Positions 18,188 to 26,800 of a DNA stretch of 64,000 nt are shown piece by piece. Under the pieces are notes generated by a model. That model was not told the DNA's origin and did no database searches. It saw only the letters and a list, made by a program, of their open reading frames with translations. The position numbers and the translations under genes are program-made. The DNA comes from Stutzerimonas stutzeri. Lineage in GTDB: Bacteria; Pseudomonadota; Gammaproteobacteria; Pseudomonadales; Pseudomonadaceae. Within the stretch, counting starts at the first letter, position 1. Every line of letters starts with the position of its first letter. The stretch covers positions 124,001 through 188,000 of the forward strand of contig NZ_JAMOHY010000005.1 in assembly GCF_024448695.1 (NCBI RefSeq). Reading direction: 5' to 3'.

Positions 18188-18232
18188 CCTTTCGCTTTCA
18201 GGTGGTGTCAAAACCACCCGAAAGCCCACAAG

Positions 18233-18256
18233 AAGCCCGCCTCGTGCGGGCTTTTT
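18233..18256 (+). terminator. Rho-independent terminator after tRNA-Phe
   Basis: AGCCCGC-CTCGT-GCGGGCT followed by TTTTG, 46 bp after the tRNA. A second short inverted repeat (AGGTGGTG/AACCACC) lies between. Confidence 0.85.
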
Positions 18257-18396
18257 GTTGTCTGCACTTCCCTACCCTTCCCTTGTAAGCCCAAACAATT
18301 GTGCGTAGATTCGTGAGTAGAGCCGGTTCGGTCTAAAAATCTACTCACAGCGACACAATGGGGCGCCCGAATGGCGCGGCTTGCGAGGGAATTGCA

Positions 18397-19605
18397 ATGG
18401 CCTTATCCGATACCACCATCCGCACCGCCAAGCCGAAGGAAAAGCTTTACCGGCTGACGGACGCCAACGGGTTATGCCTGGAAGTGGCGCCAACCGGCTC
18501 CAAGCTGTGGCGCTATCGCTACCGCTTCGATGGCAAGGCAAAGATGCTGGCGCTTGGCACCTATCCTGCCGTCACGCTCCAGAAGGCCCGCCAGAAGCGC
18601 GACGAGGCACGCCAGCTGCTAACCGAGGGCACCGACCCCGGCGAGCAGAGAAAAGCCGCCAGACAAGCGCAACGGGCCGATGGCGTGACATTCGAGACGC
18701 TGGCGCGGGAGTGGTACGCCCACCGTGCGCCACGCTGGGCCGAAAGCACGGCCTACAAAGCCAAGCTGTATTTGGAAAACGATCTGATACCCGGCATCGG
18801 TGCCCGCCCGGTCAAAGCCGTCACCCGCCCGGAACTGGTCGAACTCGTGCGCAAGGTCGAAGCGCGGGGCACCCTGAATGCCGCTGGCAAGATTCGCCAG
18901 TGGCTACACCAGATATTCCGCTTCGGTCTGGCCAGCGGCGTAGTCGAAGCCAACCCCGCCACCGATCTGGACGTAGTAGCCGCACCGCCAAAAGCTACCC
19001 GGCACCATCCGCACGTTGCCTTTGCCGAACTGCCCGAGCTGCTGGGCAAGATCGAATCGACCACACTCAATACCCTAACCCGCTGCGCCATCCGCCTGCT
19101 GGTGCTGACGGCCGTTCGCCCTGGTGAGCTGCGCCAGGCGCCGTGGTCGGAGTTCGATCTGGACGGCGCCACCTGGACCATTCCGAAAGCGCGGATGAAA
19201 GCCCGCCGCCCGCATGTGGTGCCCCTGCCCCATCAAGCCGTCGCCATCCTGCGCCAGCTCAAGGAAATCACGGGCGATTACCCGCTAGTGTTTGCAGGCC
19301 AGCAAAACCCCGACCGGCCAATGAGCGAGAACACGATTAATAAGGCGCTGCGCCTGATGGGCTACGAAGGGCGCCAGACCGGCCACGGCTTCCGCCACTT
19401 GCTAAGCACCGAACTCAACGGACGCGGCTATAACCGCGACTGGATCGAACGCCAGCTAGCACACGGCGACAACGACGAAATCCGCGACACCTACAACCAC
19501 GCCACCTACCTGGAGCAGCGCCGGGAAATGATGCAGGCCTGGGCTGATTCGATCGAGGCGCTGTGTGCTGGCGCCAATGTGGTGAGCATCAAGCGCAAGG
19601 CTTAA
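18397..19605 (+). CDS. P4-type tyrosine integrase
   Basis: A 402-residue integrase: N-terminal DUF4102 arm-binding domain (LSDTTIRTAKPKEKLYRLTD), central SAM-like domain, and catalytic domain with Arg in TAVRPGELRQ, HxxR in GHGFRHLLS, His in QLAHGDNDE and the tyrosine nucleophile in the DTYNHATYLEQRREMM end. The catalytic set looks complete. P4-type integrases insert at tRNA 3' ends, consistent with tRNA-Phe 210 bp upstream. The ATG at 18397 follows an AGGGA site; a longer frame to 18358 lacks one. Confidence 0.94.
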   Translation: MALSDTTIRTAKPKEKLYRLTDANGLCLEVAPTGSKLWRYRYRFDGKAKMLALGTYPAVTLQKARQKRDEARQLLTEGTDPGEQRKAARQAQRADGVTFETLAREWYAHRAPRWAESTAYKAKLYLENDLIPGIGARPVKAVTRPELVELVRKVEARGTLNAAGKIRQWLHQIFRFGLASGVVEANPATDLDVVAAPPKATRHHPHVAFAELPELLGKIESTTLNTLTRCAIRLLVLTAVRPGELRQAPWSEFDLDGATWTIPKARMKARRPHVVPLPHQAVAILRQLKEITGDYPLVFAGQQNPDRPMSENTINKALRLMGYEGRQTGHGFRHLLSTELNGRGYNRDWIERQLAHGDNDEIRDTYNHATYLEQRREMMQAWADSIEALCAGANVVSIKRKA

Positions 19606-19708
19606 CGGTTTTTGGCTGGCCTAGCTCGACGGAGCGAAAAGCGGATTTCCCACCCGCCTGACCAGCCGATTTATTAAGGAAAGTGGGAGCGCCTGGGAGG
19701 GCGAGAAG

Positions 19709-20536
19709 ATGGAAAGGGTGTACCGCCTATTGTCATGGCTGCGGATTGAAGATGCAGCGCATTGGTTGAGCTCGCTCACCAACACCACGATTTCCCAAGG
19801 GGACCTGCGACGACTGACCCTTTCTGGACAATGTGCTGTTTACATCCAGACGCTGGGCTTAAAAGGCACATCGGTGGGCGATGATTTTTTGGAGAAAGAG
19901 GTAATCGGCCTCGGCTTCCAGCGGGTAGTTGGCAGCGCCACCTTACGGGAAGCGGACGAAGAGAACGGTGTTACCGAGAGGCGCCGTTTAAGCCTAGATG
20001 GTGAGTGGTATGAGCCGGACCCAAGCGATTGCGATGCCGCGCTGAGACATGGCTGTGGTTATTGGGAGGTGGTTACAGAACGGAAAAAAGGATTTGCGAT
20101 GATGTTTAAACCTGCCGACATACAAGCGTTGGCAGCCAAGATTTTAGAGATGCCAGAACTCCCGAAGATGCATGATTTTGCAGCATTGAGGCTGCAATTG
20201 GAGCAGGAGCGCACCGCGCGCGAAGCTGCTGAAGCGGAGCTGCTAACGCACCGCATCGAGGCTGGCAAGAAAAACCTAGATGACATGCGACACATGCTTA
20301 TGCATGACCACAAAGAGTTCTCCGAAATGCAGCGACGGGCAGAGCAGGCCGAAATGATGGCGGCAGCGCTGGATAAACAACTAACCGAACAAGCCGAACA
20401 AAAACAATTGAATGAAAGGGCATTTAAGGAGATGGCTAGGCAGTTGAGGAACCTCCACGACCGCCACCCTCTTCCCAGGCATCAGTCAGCTCGACATAGA
20501 ACTCGGGGCCACCTGGTACAACTAGGGCGAGACTGA
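19709..20536 (+). pseudogene. Island protein of unknown function, probably 3'-truncated
   Basis: The first 245 or so residues look like a real protein: an N-terminal globular part (VYRLLSWLRIEDAAHWLSSL) and a long coiled coil (about 165-245) rich in E, Q, R. The last 30 residues (from HDRHPLPRHQ on) are basic, low in structure and overlap the antisense remnant of an exonuclease gene, so the true C-terminus appears replaced at about 20455. Similar proteins, as far as I can recall, accompany P4-type integrases; no function is assigned. GGGAGG precedes the ATG. Confidence 0.6.
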
Positions 20537-20603
20537 TTAGCTTGCAGGTGTAGCGGTTCAGATTAGTGAATTCGGTGTCCAAGTAGATCCGGTGTGTCGT
20601 CAT
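20436..20603 (-). pseudogene. 5' fragment of a Rv2179c-like 3'-5' exoribonuclease gene
   Basis: Starts MTTHRIYLDTEFTNLNRY, where the DTEF is the first DEDD-exonuclease motif, and continues through LISLALVVPGGPEFYVELTDAW. After about 46 residues the similarity to that family appears to stop and the frame ends in a glycine-rich tail (EEGGGRGGSST) that is antisense to the truncated gene on the other strand. Full-length family members are about 170-180 residues. GGAG lies 10 nt before the ATG, and the palindrome at 20624-20638 sits just upstream. Confidence 0.7.
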
Positions 20604-20623
20604 CCGAGGTTGCTCCGTTGAGC

Positions 20624-20638
20624 TATGCACCGTGCATA
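20624..20638. promoter_or_regulatory. Palindromic operator-like site, copy 1
   Basis: TATGCAC-C-GTGCATA, a perfect 7-1-7 palindrome, ending 20 bp before the exonuclease-fragment ATG (minus strand). The same 15 bp recur at 22638-22652 upstream of the putative HEPN gene. No third copy was found. The binding protein is unknown. Confidence 0.6.
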
Positions 20639-20780
20639 AGTCTTCGCCATCATTCCAATACGCTTTCAGCCAGAATCGGAAATTCACCTGTTTGGAGCCA
20701 ATGTATGGTGGCTGATGGTTGCCGCCGCTCATCGCCGATCCACCGACCTGCCGTCATTGAATCGTCCGACAGCAAACGGC

Positions 20781-22547
20781 TCATCCCTCGCTCTTTTCTT
20801 GGTCTCCGAAGAGCAGACTCCCAGTACACCAAACGGCGTGGCCGAAATTGCTGATCAACTGCTCACCCTGCCGCAGATAAGACGCCGTGGTGTCGATGCC
20901 GGCGAGCTTGAGGGCTTCGCCGATCTTCGAGCTCGTAGGGTGCGCGTCGCCAACACGCATGTCGTAAGCGCCAGCGATAGCAGCAAAGACCTCACGCGCG
21001 CGCGCCTCTCCGACCTTATGGGCCAAGATACTTTGCAGCAGCTTGTTAGAGCCCAGTTTTTCCTTGTCAGGGTGGTCGGACAGCTTTCGAAGAGAGCGAA
21101 CGTCGAGTCGATCTGAGAAGATGCGAACGAGCTCCTTGGCCAGCCGCAGGAGCGAAGTCTGATCTTTGCTCGAAAAACGAGAGACATGCTGCATCGACGT
21201 GTCATCGTCAATCTCGTGCGAGAACAGCGACACTCCGAATGCCTTGCGGAACTCGGCTTCTAGCAACCGCATGCACCCAAATAGCAACTCTTCCACGGCA
21301 TGGGTGCCTGCCGGCTGCGCTTTGACCTGCGAGGCTAGAAGTTCGGCGCTGACCTTGCCCTCCGGCGCGACGTTACTCGCGGCCCAGACGAACTGCTCCC
21401 AAGCGGGCAGCCTGGCGATATCGTAGGCGTAGACGGTGATGAGCTCCGAGGCGTTGATCCCGAAATGGATCGAGTACCCCGAGGTTGAGTTGATCGCGCC
21501 GGTTTCAGCCGTGTACCACTTCAGGGAGAAGCCTCGATGCGTCAGGAGCTCGGTGACCACGGAAGGGCGGAACCAGATCCACCGTCCGATGTCTTCGTCA
21601 TTGAGCTCGGCCGAGAATTTGCGCGAGCCATCGGTGTCGACGATGAAGTGCGGCAGGTTCTGATCTTGGTCCCCGCGAACTCGGATGCTCTTGCCCTGGT
21701 GTTCGATCCACTCGTCTCGCCAGAACTCGCCTTCGACACGCACTCCAAGATAGCCGCTTCGATGGCCCTTAGAGCTCTCTGAGGCTGTGTTGTCGTCCGC
21801 TTCGGGGCCCATGATGGGCGCGTCTTCCTCCTCGTCGACGTCAGTACGCCACATTCGGAATAACGCCCAACTACCGCCGAACACGGCGTCCAGCTCCTTG
21901 ATGCGCAACTCGTATCTTCCGCCTTCACGCTGCTCTTGGATCTCGTTCAGGCCTGCATAGGGACTGTCCTTGAGGCTGGCGACGTTCTCGACACGCTGAC
22001 GGTAATAGGACAGACGGAGGGACAGGCCGCGAGCGGCCAGGTAATCCATGAGGAATTCCCGCTTGATCTCGATCAGGCGATGGCTACCATCGCTGCCCAC
22101 CGTCTCCCTTGCGACCACGACAAAGTCTTCTTCCGGCCTAACCCAGTTCGGCCCCTCCTTAATCAGGCCAAGCGCGACCACCAAATCCGGATTTAGAATC
22201 CACTGCCGGCCTCCGACCACGGGCTGCGGATGCTCGAAAACGAGGTTGATCCCGATAGGCTCCTTGTCGTTGTACTGATACTCATCGATCGGCGAGTAAT
22301 TGCCGTCCGAGTAGGCATACGGCGCAACGGTATGCCCGATGCCAATGTCGCTCCAACTCAAGCGCTCGGCGAGCTCGTGATGCTGCTTGGGAAAGGCGAC
22401 GGAGCCACAGGCGAATACGTCCCCGACATACCCCACTTCCTTCACGTTGCCCTTCTCGTCATTTAGCGACGCACGCAGGGGGATCCAGGTCGCCCGCGAA
22501 AACGGACGCCGAATTTCAGAGGTTTGAAGAATCCAGGCTTCGGTCAT
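20781..22547 (-). CDS. Large protein of unknown function with a putative C-terminal HEPN domain
   Basis: A 588-residue cytosolic protein that I do not recognise as a named family. The N-terminal 430 residues are mixed alpha/beta with many tryptophans and no obvious catalytic motif. From about residue 435 it becomes all-helical (VEELLFGCMRLLEAEFRKAF, SLLRLAKELVRIFSDRL) and contains AYDMRVGDAHPTS near residue 530, where R-VGDA-H fits the R-x4-H motif of HEPN ribonucleases. The architecture (large sensor-like region plus C-terminal HEPN) resembles single-protein abortive-infection factors such as ApeA, but this is inference. Its upstream region holds a palindrome shared with the exonuclease fragment. 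Confidence 0.7.
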   Translation of the reverse strand: MTEAWILQTSEIRRPFSRATWIPLRASLNDEKGNVKEVGYVGDVFACGSVAFPKQHHELAERLSWSDIGIGHTVAPYAYSDGNYSPIDEYQYNDKEPIGINLVFEHPQPVVGGRQWILNPDLVVALGLIKEGPNWVRPEEDFVVVARETVGSDGSHRLIEIKREFLMDYLAARGLSLRLSYYRQRVENVASLKDSPYAGLNEIQEQREGGRYELRIKELDAVFGGSWALFRMWRTDVDEEEDAPIMGPEADDNTASESSKGHRSGYLGVRVEGEFWRDEWIEHQGKSIRVRGDQDQNLPHFIVDTDGSRKFSAELNDEDIGRWIWFRPSVVTELLTHRGFSLKWYTAETGAINSTSGYSIHFGINASELITVYAYDIARLPAWEQFVWAASNVAPEGKVSAELLASQVKAQPAGTHAVEELLFGCMRLLEAEFRKAFGVSLFSHEIDDDTSMQHVSRFSSKDQTSLLRLAKELVRIFSDRLDVRSLRKLSDHPDKEKLGSNKLLQSILAHKVGEARAREVFAAIAGAYDMRVGDAHPTSSKIGEALKLAGIDTTASYLRQGEQLISNFGHAVWCTGSLLFGDQEKSEG

Positions 22548-22634
22548 AGATCGGTTCTCTAAGTGATCTCGGCAGCCGCTACTTTAATCCAGCTATGACT
22601 GATCAGGTTGAGTTCAAATAGGAGGGTTCCAGTG

Positions 22635-22655
22635 ACCTATGCACCGTGCATAGGT
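22635..22655. promoter_or_regulatory. Palindromic operator-like site, copy 2
   Basis: The core TATGCACCGTGCATA (22638-22652) is identical to that at 20624-20638, and three further base pairs on each side extend it to a 21-bp palindrome. It lies 88 bp upstream of the putative HEPN gene and 30 bp before the -35 of the small-RNA cassette, so it could act on either. Confidence 0.6.
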
Positions 22656-22719
22656 GGGCCACATACCGCTTCGCCGACTCCGAGTTGACGCCTGTCCGCG
22701 AGCCCAATACCCTAACCGA

Positions 22720-22782
22720 CAAGAATAACCCCCACGCCTCGGGCCGGCCTGCCGGCACTGCGCACCAGGGGGTTAGTTTTTT
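22720..22782 (+). ncRNA. Candidate small RNA, copy 1
   Basis: Promoter: TTGACG (22685-22690), 17-nt spacer, TACCCT (22708-22713). The predicted 63-nt transcript has an outer stem TAACCCCC (22726-22733) / GGGGGTTA (22768-22775), an inner hairpin from GCCGG/CCGGC, and a TTTTTT end. A second copy at 31661-31759 keeps the promoter spacing, outer stem and U-tract, while its inner hairpin differs in sequence but still pairs through G-U. That pattern favours a structured RNA over a chance terminator. Target unknown. Confidence 0.55.
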
Positions 22783-22866
22783 CCGCGGGACATGCTTTGG
22801 GAGCCGCATCGGTTTTCGCCGTATCTGTCATGTCGCCCAGCCCCGCATCTCCTAAGCAGAGGCAAT

Positions 22867-23076
22867 CTATTTGTCGATGGCATTAGCCATCGGATGAGCA
22901 AGCGCCTCGGTCACTCCCCCGGCTATTTCTGCGAGTACGTCGACAATGCGGATCTGCTCGCGGGGATCATTCGGCGCTACTGACCTAGCGATGGCAGCTG
23001 GATTAGCCAGCACGACTTGGAGAGCATCAAGGTCATTTTCGTTGAGATCGAGATTCAAGGTGATTCGGCGCGTCAT
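22867..23076 (-). CDS. Small protein of unknown function, downstream of the relaxase operon
   Basis: A 69-residue soluble protein (MTRRITLNLDLNENDLDALQVVL...). Not recognised. The ATG at 23076 overlaps the stop of the preceding gene as ATGA, so it is translationally coupled to it and is the last gene of the minus-strand accessory-relaxase-unknown-unknown operon. A longer frame to 23166 is rejected because of this coupling. Confidence 0.65.
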   Translation of the reverse strand: MTRRITLNLDLNENDLDALQVVLANPAAIARSVAPNDPREQIRIVDVLAEIAGGVTEALAHPMANAIDK

Positions 23077-23840
23077 GGTCTTTCCTTGTCTAGGAGATCG
23101 TACATTGGCCAGATGAGAATGCCGGTGGCCATCGCCTCGGCAAGTTCCTGAGCGTTCTCCGACCAACTAAAAATTTCGACAGTGATCTCGACACATTCGC
23201 TGGCCTCCTGCGCGGCGATTGCCAGAGCAACGCACTGCATAGCAGGCAGTGACCGCTCACTGAAAACCGCTAAGCTCCAACCAGGCTCATGCCCAAATCC
23301 CAATGGCACAGGGACGATGTAGGCCTCAACGATTGCGGCGTCTACTGTCACAGCTTCGAGGCCTCGCAGGAATGGTGCGGCCAGAGGATCGCCGCCGCTG
23401 TCCTGGAGTCGGCGCAGCTCAATTTCGTGGCGGTGGATCTGTAGATCGCGCATCTGCTGCGCGAGCAGACTTCCTTGATCAGAAATTGCCCAGAGCGTCC
23501 TAGTGTTGAGATGTTTTTCGCAGCGCGTGCGGTGCCAGCCGGCCGGGAGGCCGTTTTTCAGTCCGTCGTAACACAATTCGCCGCTGTCACCGCAAATCTC
23601 GCAGATGCGCAGTGAGCGCTGTTCAATTTCGCGCAGCGCCGCGCGCTGTTCCGGTGTGCTACGTGCCAGCTCGATTCGTAGAGCTCCGGCATCTTCACGG
23701 ACCGACATAATCTCGCTGTCTCCGATGATGGCCATCGCCTCTCGGACTAGAGTCAGCCAGCCACGACCGGCATATAGGCGAACATCGGCAGCAAGTTTTG
23801 CGGCTGGCAGGTCGCAGGCGCTGATATAAAAATTGACCAT
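23073..23840 (-). CDS. Zinc-finger-like protein of unknown function, relaxase operon
   Basis: A 255-residue protein not recognised. A putative zinc site lies at about 80-110: CEICGDSGELCYDG followed by RCEKH. The N-terminal half is helical and the C-terminal half mixed (EAYIVPVPLGFGHEPGW). The ATG at 23840 overlaps the relaxase stop; a GTG one codon earlier is possible. It is coupled at its 3' end to the 69-residue gene. Its position suggests a role linked to DNA transfer or a cargo gene on that transcript; there is no direct evidence. Confidence 0.7.
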   Translation of the reverse strand: MVNFYISACDLPAAKLAADVRLYAGRGWLTLVREAMAIIGDSEIMSVREDAGALRIELARSTPEQRAALREIEQRSLRICEICGDSGELCYDGLKNGLPAGWHRTRCEKHLNTRTLWAISDQGSLLAQQMRDLQIHRHEIELRRLQDSGGDPLAAPFLRGLEAVTVDAAIVEAYIVPVPLGFGHEPGWSLAVFSERSLPAMQCVALAIAAQEASECVEITVEIFSWSENAQELAEAMATGILIWPMYDLLDKERP

Positions 23841-26800
23841 CACATGGTCCTCCCCAGCTCTCTGATTTCCTCAATGCCCTCCCGGACAACCGACTGTTGA
23901 GCGGCAACCGCCTGTTGGGTTATCGCCTGCTGCTCCCTATGCGGAGAGGCCTGAACCGGCTTGATCTGATGACGCTGCAGCAGGTCGTTTGGATCCTCGC
24001 CCTCAGACATTTTGTAATCATCACGACGGTCAGCGACCTGAAGGCAGGGGGCTTGCTCAGCAAGAAGTTGCTTAAGGGCTTCGGTATGTCGGCTGCCTGC
24101 CTCATCGCGGTCATACACGAGATCGACGTGCCGGGCACCAGTACGGCTGGCCAGGCCGCGCAGTGCACGGGCAGTGTCCTCAGCAGGGTTCCCGCCCGAA
24201 CTGACGTAGAGAGTCAGGGCGCGCTGCTGAGGGGTATCCATCTGGTAAAGGCTGAGGGCGTCGAGTCCGCCCTCGGAAACTTTGATTCGCTCAGGTTTGG
24301 CGCAGCTCGGGTTTGCCACGTAAACACCCCGCTCCGACTTTGAGTAAAGGGCCGGGCCTTCTTTCTTACGCTCGAAGCCTGTGAACTTCCCGTCCGCGCG
24401 GACGTGAGGGAAAACGGCGTTGCCGTGCCGATCAGTGCGCGACTTGGTTTCCGCGAGGGTCTGCTCGGAGATGCCCCGAGCGAGCAAGAATTGGTTCGGC
24501 TCTGCCAAGGTACGCTGGTACTGGCGGAAAGCCTCTGCACGTCGAACCTCAGCCTTCAGGACCTCTGCCTGGCGCTGCTTCTCGATACGCGCTTCGCGCT
24601 CGGCCGCACTCATGCCCTGGTAGCGAGCCCCAGCGTCGAAGCCCTTATTAAAGGCCAGCTTGCGCAGTTCATCGCGGGTCTCCAAAAAGCTCTGCCCGGT
24701 GGCGTGCTGGTGGAGGTGGAAGACGTCACCCCCAAGGCCAGAGCCCATTCCGGCCTTGGTCGCAACCCAGCTCGGCTCACCTTTGACGTTGGGCTTGAGG
24801 GTGATCTCACGCATGGGATCGGCCTTATCCATGGCCTTGCTTTCCATCCGTACGCGGGAGCCTGACCCGCTGACCTTGACGTAGCCAAGACGCTCAGCGT
24901 GCTCGCGAAGATCAACCCGATCGCGGATCGCTTGGGTTTCGCGCTGCTGCTCGGCCCGGGTCCAAACGCGACGCTGTTTTGGCATGTTGGCACCTACTTC
25001 GGTGCCGGCGCCGTGCCGTCGCATTCCAGCAGTAGCTCGTCCACCAGGACGTGCATGATTTTGCAGAACACTCTCACGTCCCCGCCCGCTGTTTGGTGCC
25101 AGAGTGCTTTCGGACAGTTTGCGCAGGCCGTTTCGGGGATTGGACCTCGCAGAGAAGCGAGGGTCTTCGATCTCGTGATGGGTGAATTCTCCGGCTCGCT
25201 CTGCGGCGGTAAGCTCACGGAGTCGCTCGGGGTCTCGCTCTCGTTCGGCTCGGAATAGTCCAGCGACGGAGGCAACGGATCGCTCATTTTCGATGTCCTG
25301 CTTTGGGGTTGGGGGTAAAGGCAAAGGCTCAGCCAGCAGCGCGACGCGCTTGGCATCGGCCGGCAATTCGTAAGGTTTCCCGGGTTTCTGGCGGGTGTCG
25401 GTCGGCTGATCGATTAAAGTGGTAACCGCGAATCCGCGGGCAACGGACAAATCATGGTCGGCCTGGGTGGCTGGCATGACCTGGATCTCGGGCGATTTTT
25501 TGGGCTCGGCCTTCGGCTCGGTCGGGTACTCGAAGCGCTCGCCTGCTTTCTCCAGTAGATCCTTGGTACTCGGCTGCTGGGCCTTGATCGGCTGATCTTC
25601 GTAAAGGCCGGCTTCAGCGTTGGCGCGGATCAGGGCGCGGAACTCTTTATCGGCGTCCAGGGCGCAACGTTTGCTCTTGAAGCCTTCGGTGTTGCGCGCG
25701 AGGGTATCGAGCGAATCCTGGTCGTTATCGGTATAGAAGCTGCAGGCGTAGCGCGAGCGGGTGTAAGCGACGTACGCGAGGCGTCGATCAGTGGAGTCTG
25801 AGGTCAGGTAGAAAGCACGATCGACCGTGAGCCCCTGGGACTTGTGCACAGTCATCGCGTAGGCGTGATCAATCGAGGCGTAGTCGGACAAATTCCAGCT
25901 GACCTCCTCCTTGGTTCGATCGAGGCGTGCGGTGATCTTGGTGTCGTAGATGGGTTCACCGTTATCGTCGGTGCCGGTCTGCACTCTTTCGATCGCCGTA
26001 AGATTGGCGCGGTCGCCGTTGTAGACAGGTTCGCCGTCGAGCTTCTGATTTTTGCGCAGCATGATCCGGTCACCCGGCACCAGATCGAGGTCTGCGTAAT
26101 CGCCTCGTCCAGTCTCGACCGGAATTCGGATTTGCTGGGCTTTGTCCAACTCTCCGATCTCGAACCGGTGATCGCGGATCTTGTTGTTCAGAGAACGAAC
26201 GGACTGGTTACGGTCAGCCAGCAGCAGGATTTCTTGCCAGTCGGTGCCTTCTGAGCGAGCCTGCAGGGCATCGCGGATAATCAGATCGAGCGGCTTATCC
26301 TTGGTGCCTTCGGCCGGTATTTTCAGCAGGCCGCGAGCCTTCATCATATCCAGGGCGTCAGGGCCGCCCTGCTCTGCCGGCCCCTCGAACCAGGCCTGGG
26401 AGATCGAGCGGTCTGCGGGGTCTTTCTGGCGAGCAATCTGGACCAGTTCGGCGCAGCCGACCTCCTCGGTGAGCATGTCCAGACTGGATGCCGAGCCGAC
26501 AGCCTCAAGCTGCCGGCCGTCACCGACCAGGATGAGTTTTGCGCCTGCTGTTTCGCAGAACCCAGCCAACTTGTGAAGAGTGCGCAGATCCGCAAGGCCG
26601 GCTTCGTCGCAGATGATCACGTCGCTAGCCTTGAGCTTTTCGCGGTACTGCGGATTATCGTTTTCGAGACGCATCAGAAGCGAATGGATGGTGCGCGCCT
26701 GTATTCCTGCGGAGTTCTGAAGCTCAGCTGCAGCCGCCCCAGATGGCGCCAGGCCGATGACACGGTTACCGGCAGCCTCATACGCCTCGCGAAGCGCGGA

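Larger units (their letters stand above)
18188..20460 (+). mobile_element. Remnant of an integrative element at tRNA-Phe
   Basis: It consists of a P4-type integrase directly downstream of tRNA-Phe and one co-directional gene that loses its 3' end near 20460. No second copy of the tRNA-Phe 3' end was found in the window, so its right attachment site is missing or lies beyond the right edge. Limits are inferred. Confidence 0.6.
22548..22866. other. Intergenic region with an operator-like palindrome and a small-RNA cassette
   Basis: 319 bp without a convincing protein gene. It holds the minus-strand upstream region of the putative HEPN gene, the 21-bp palindrome at 22635-22655, and the plus-strand promoter-hairpin-terminator cassette at 22685-22782. 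A minus-strand frame across it is antisense to the cassette and is not believed. Confidence 0.7.

Noticed and set aside
22603..22809. Minus-strand frame across the first small-RNA cassette, with a similar frame across the second
   Set aside because: The shared peptide text is explained by the duplicated RNA cassette; the stems, promoter and U-tract are conserved and there is no ribosome site.
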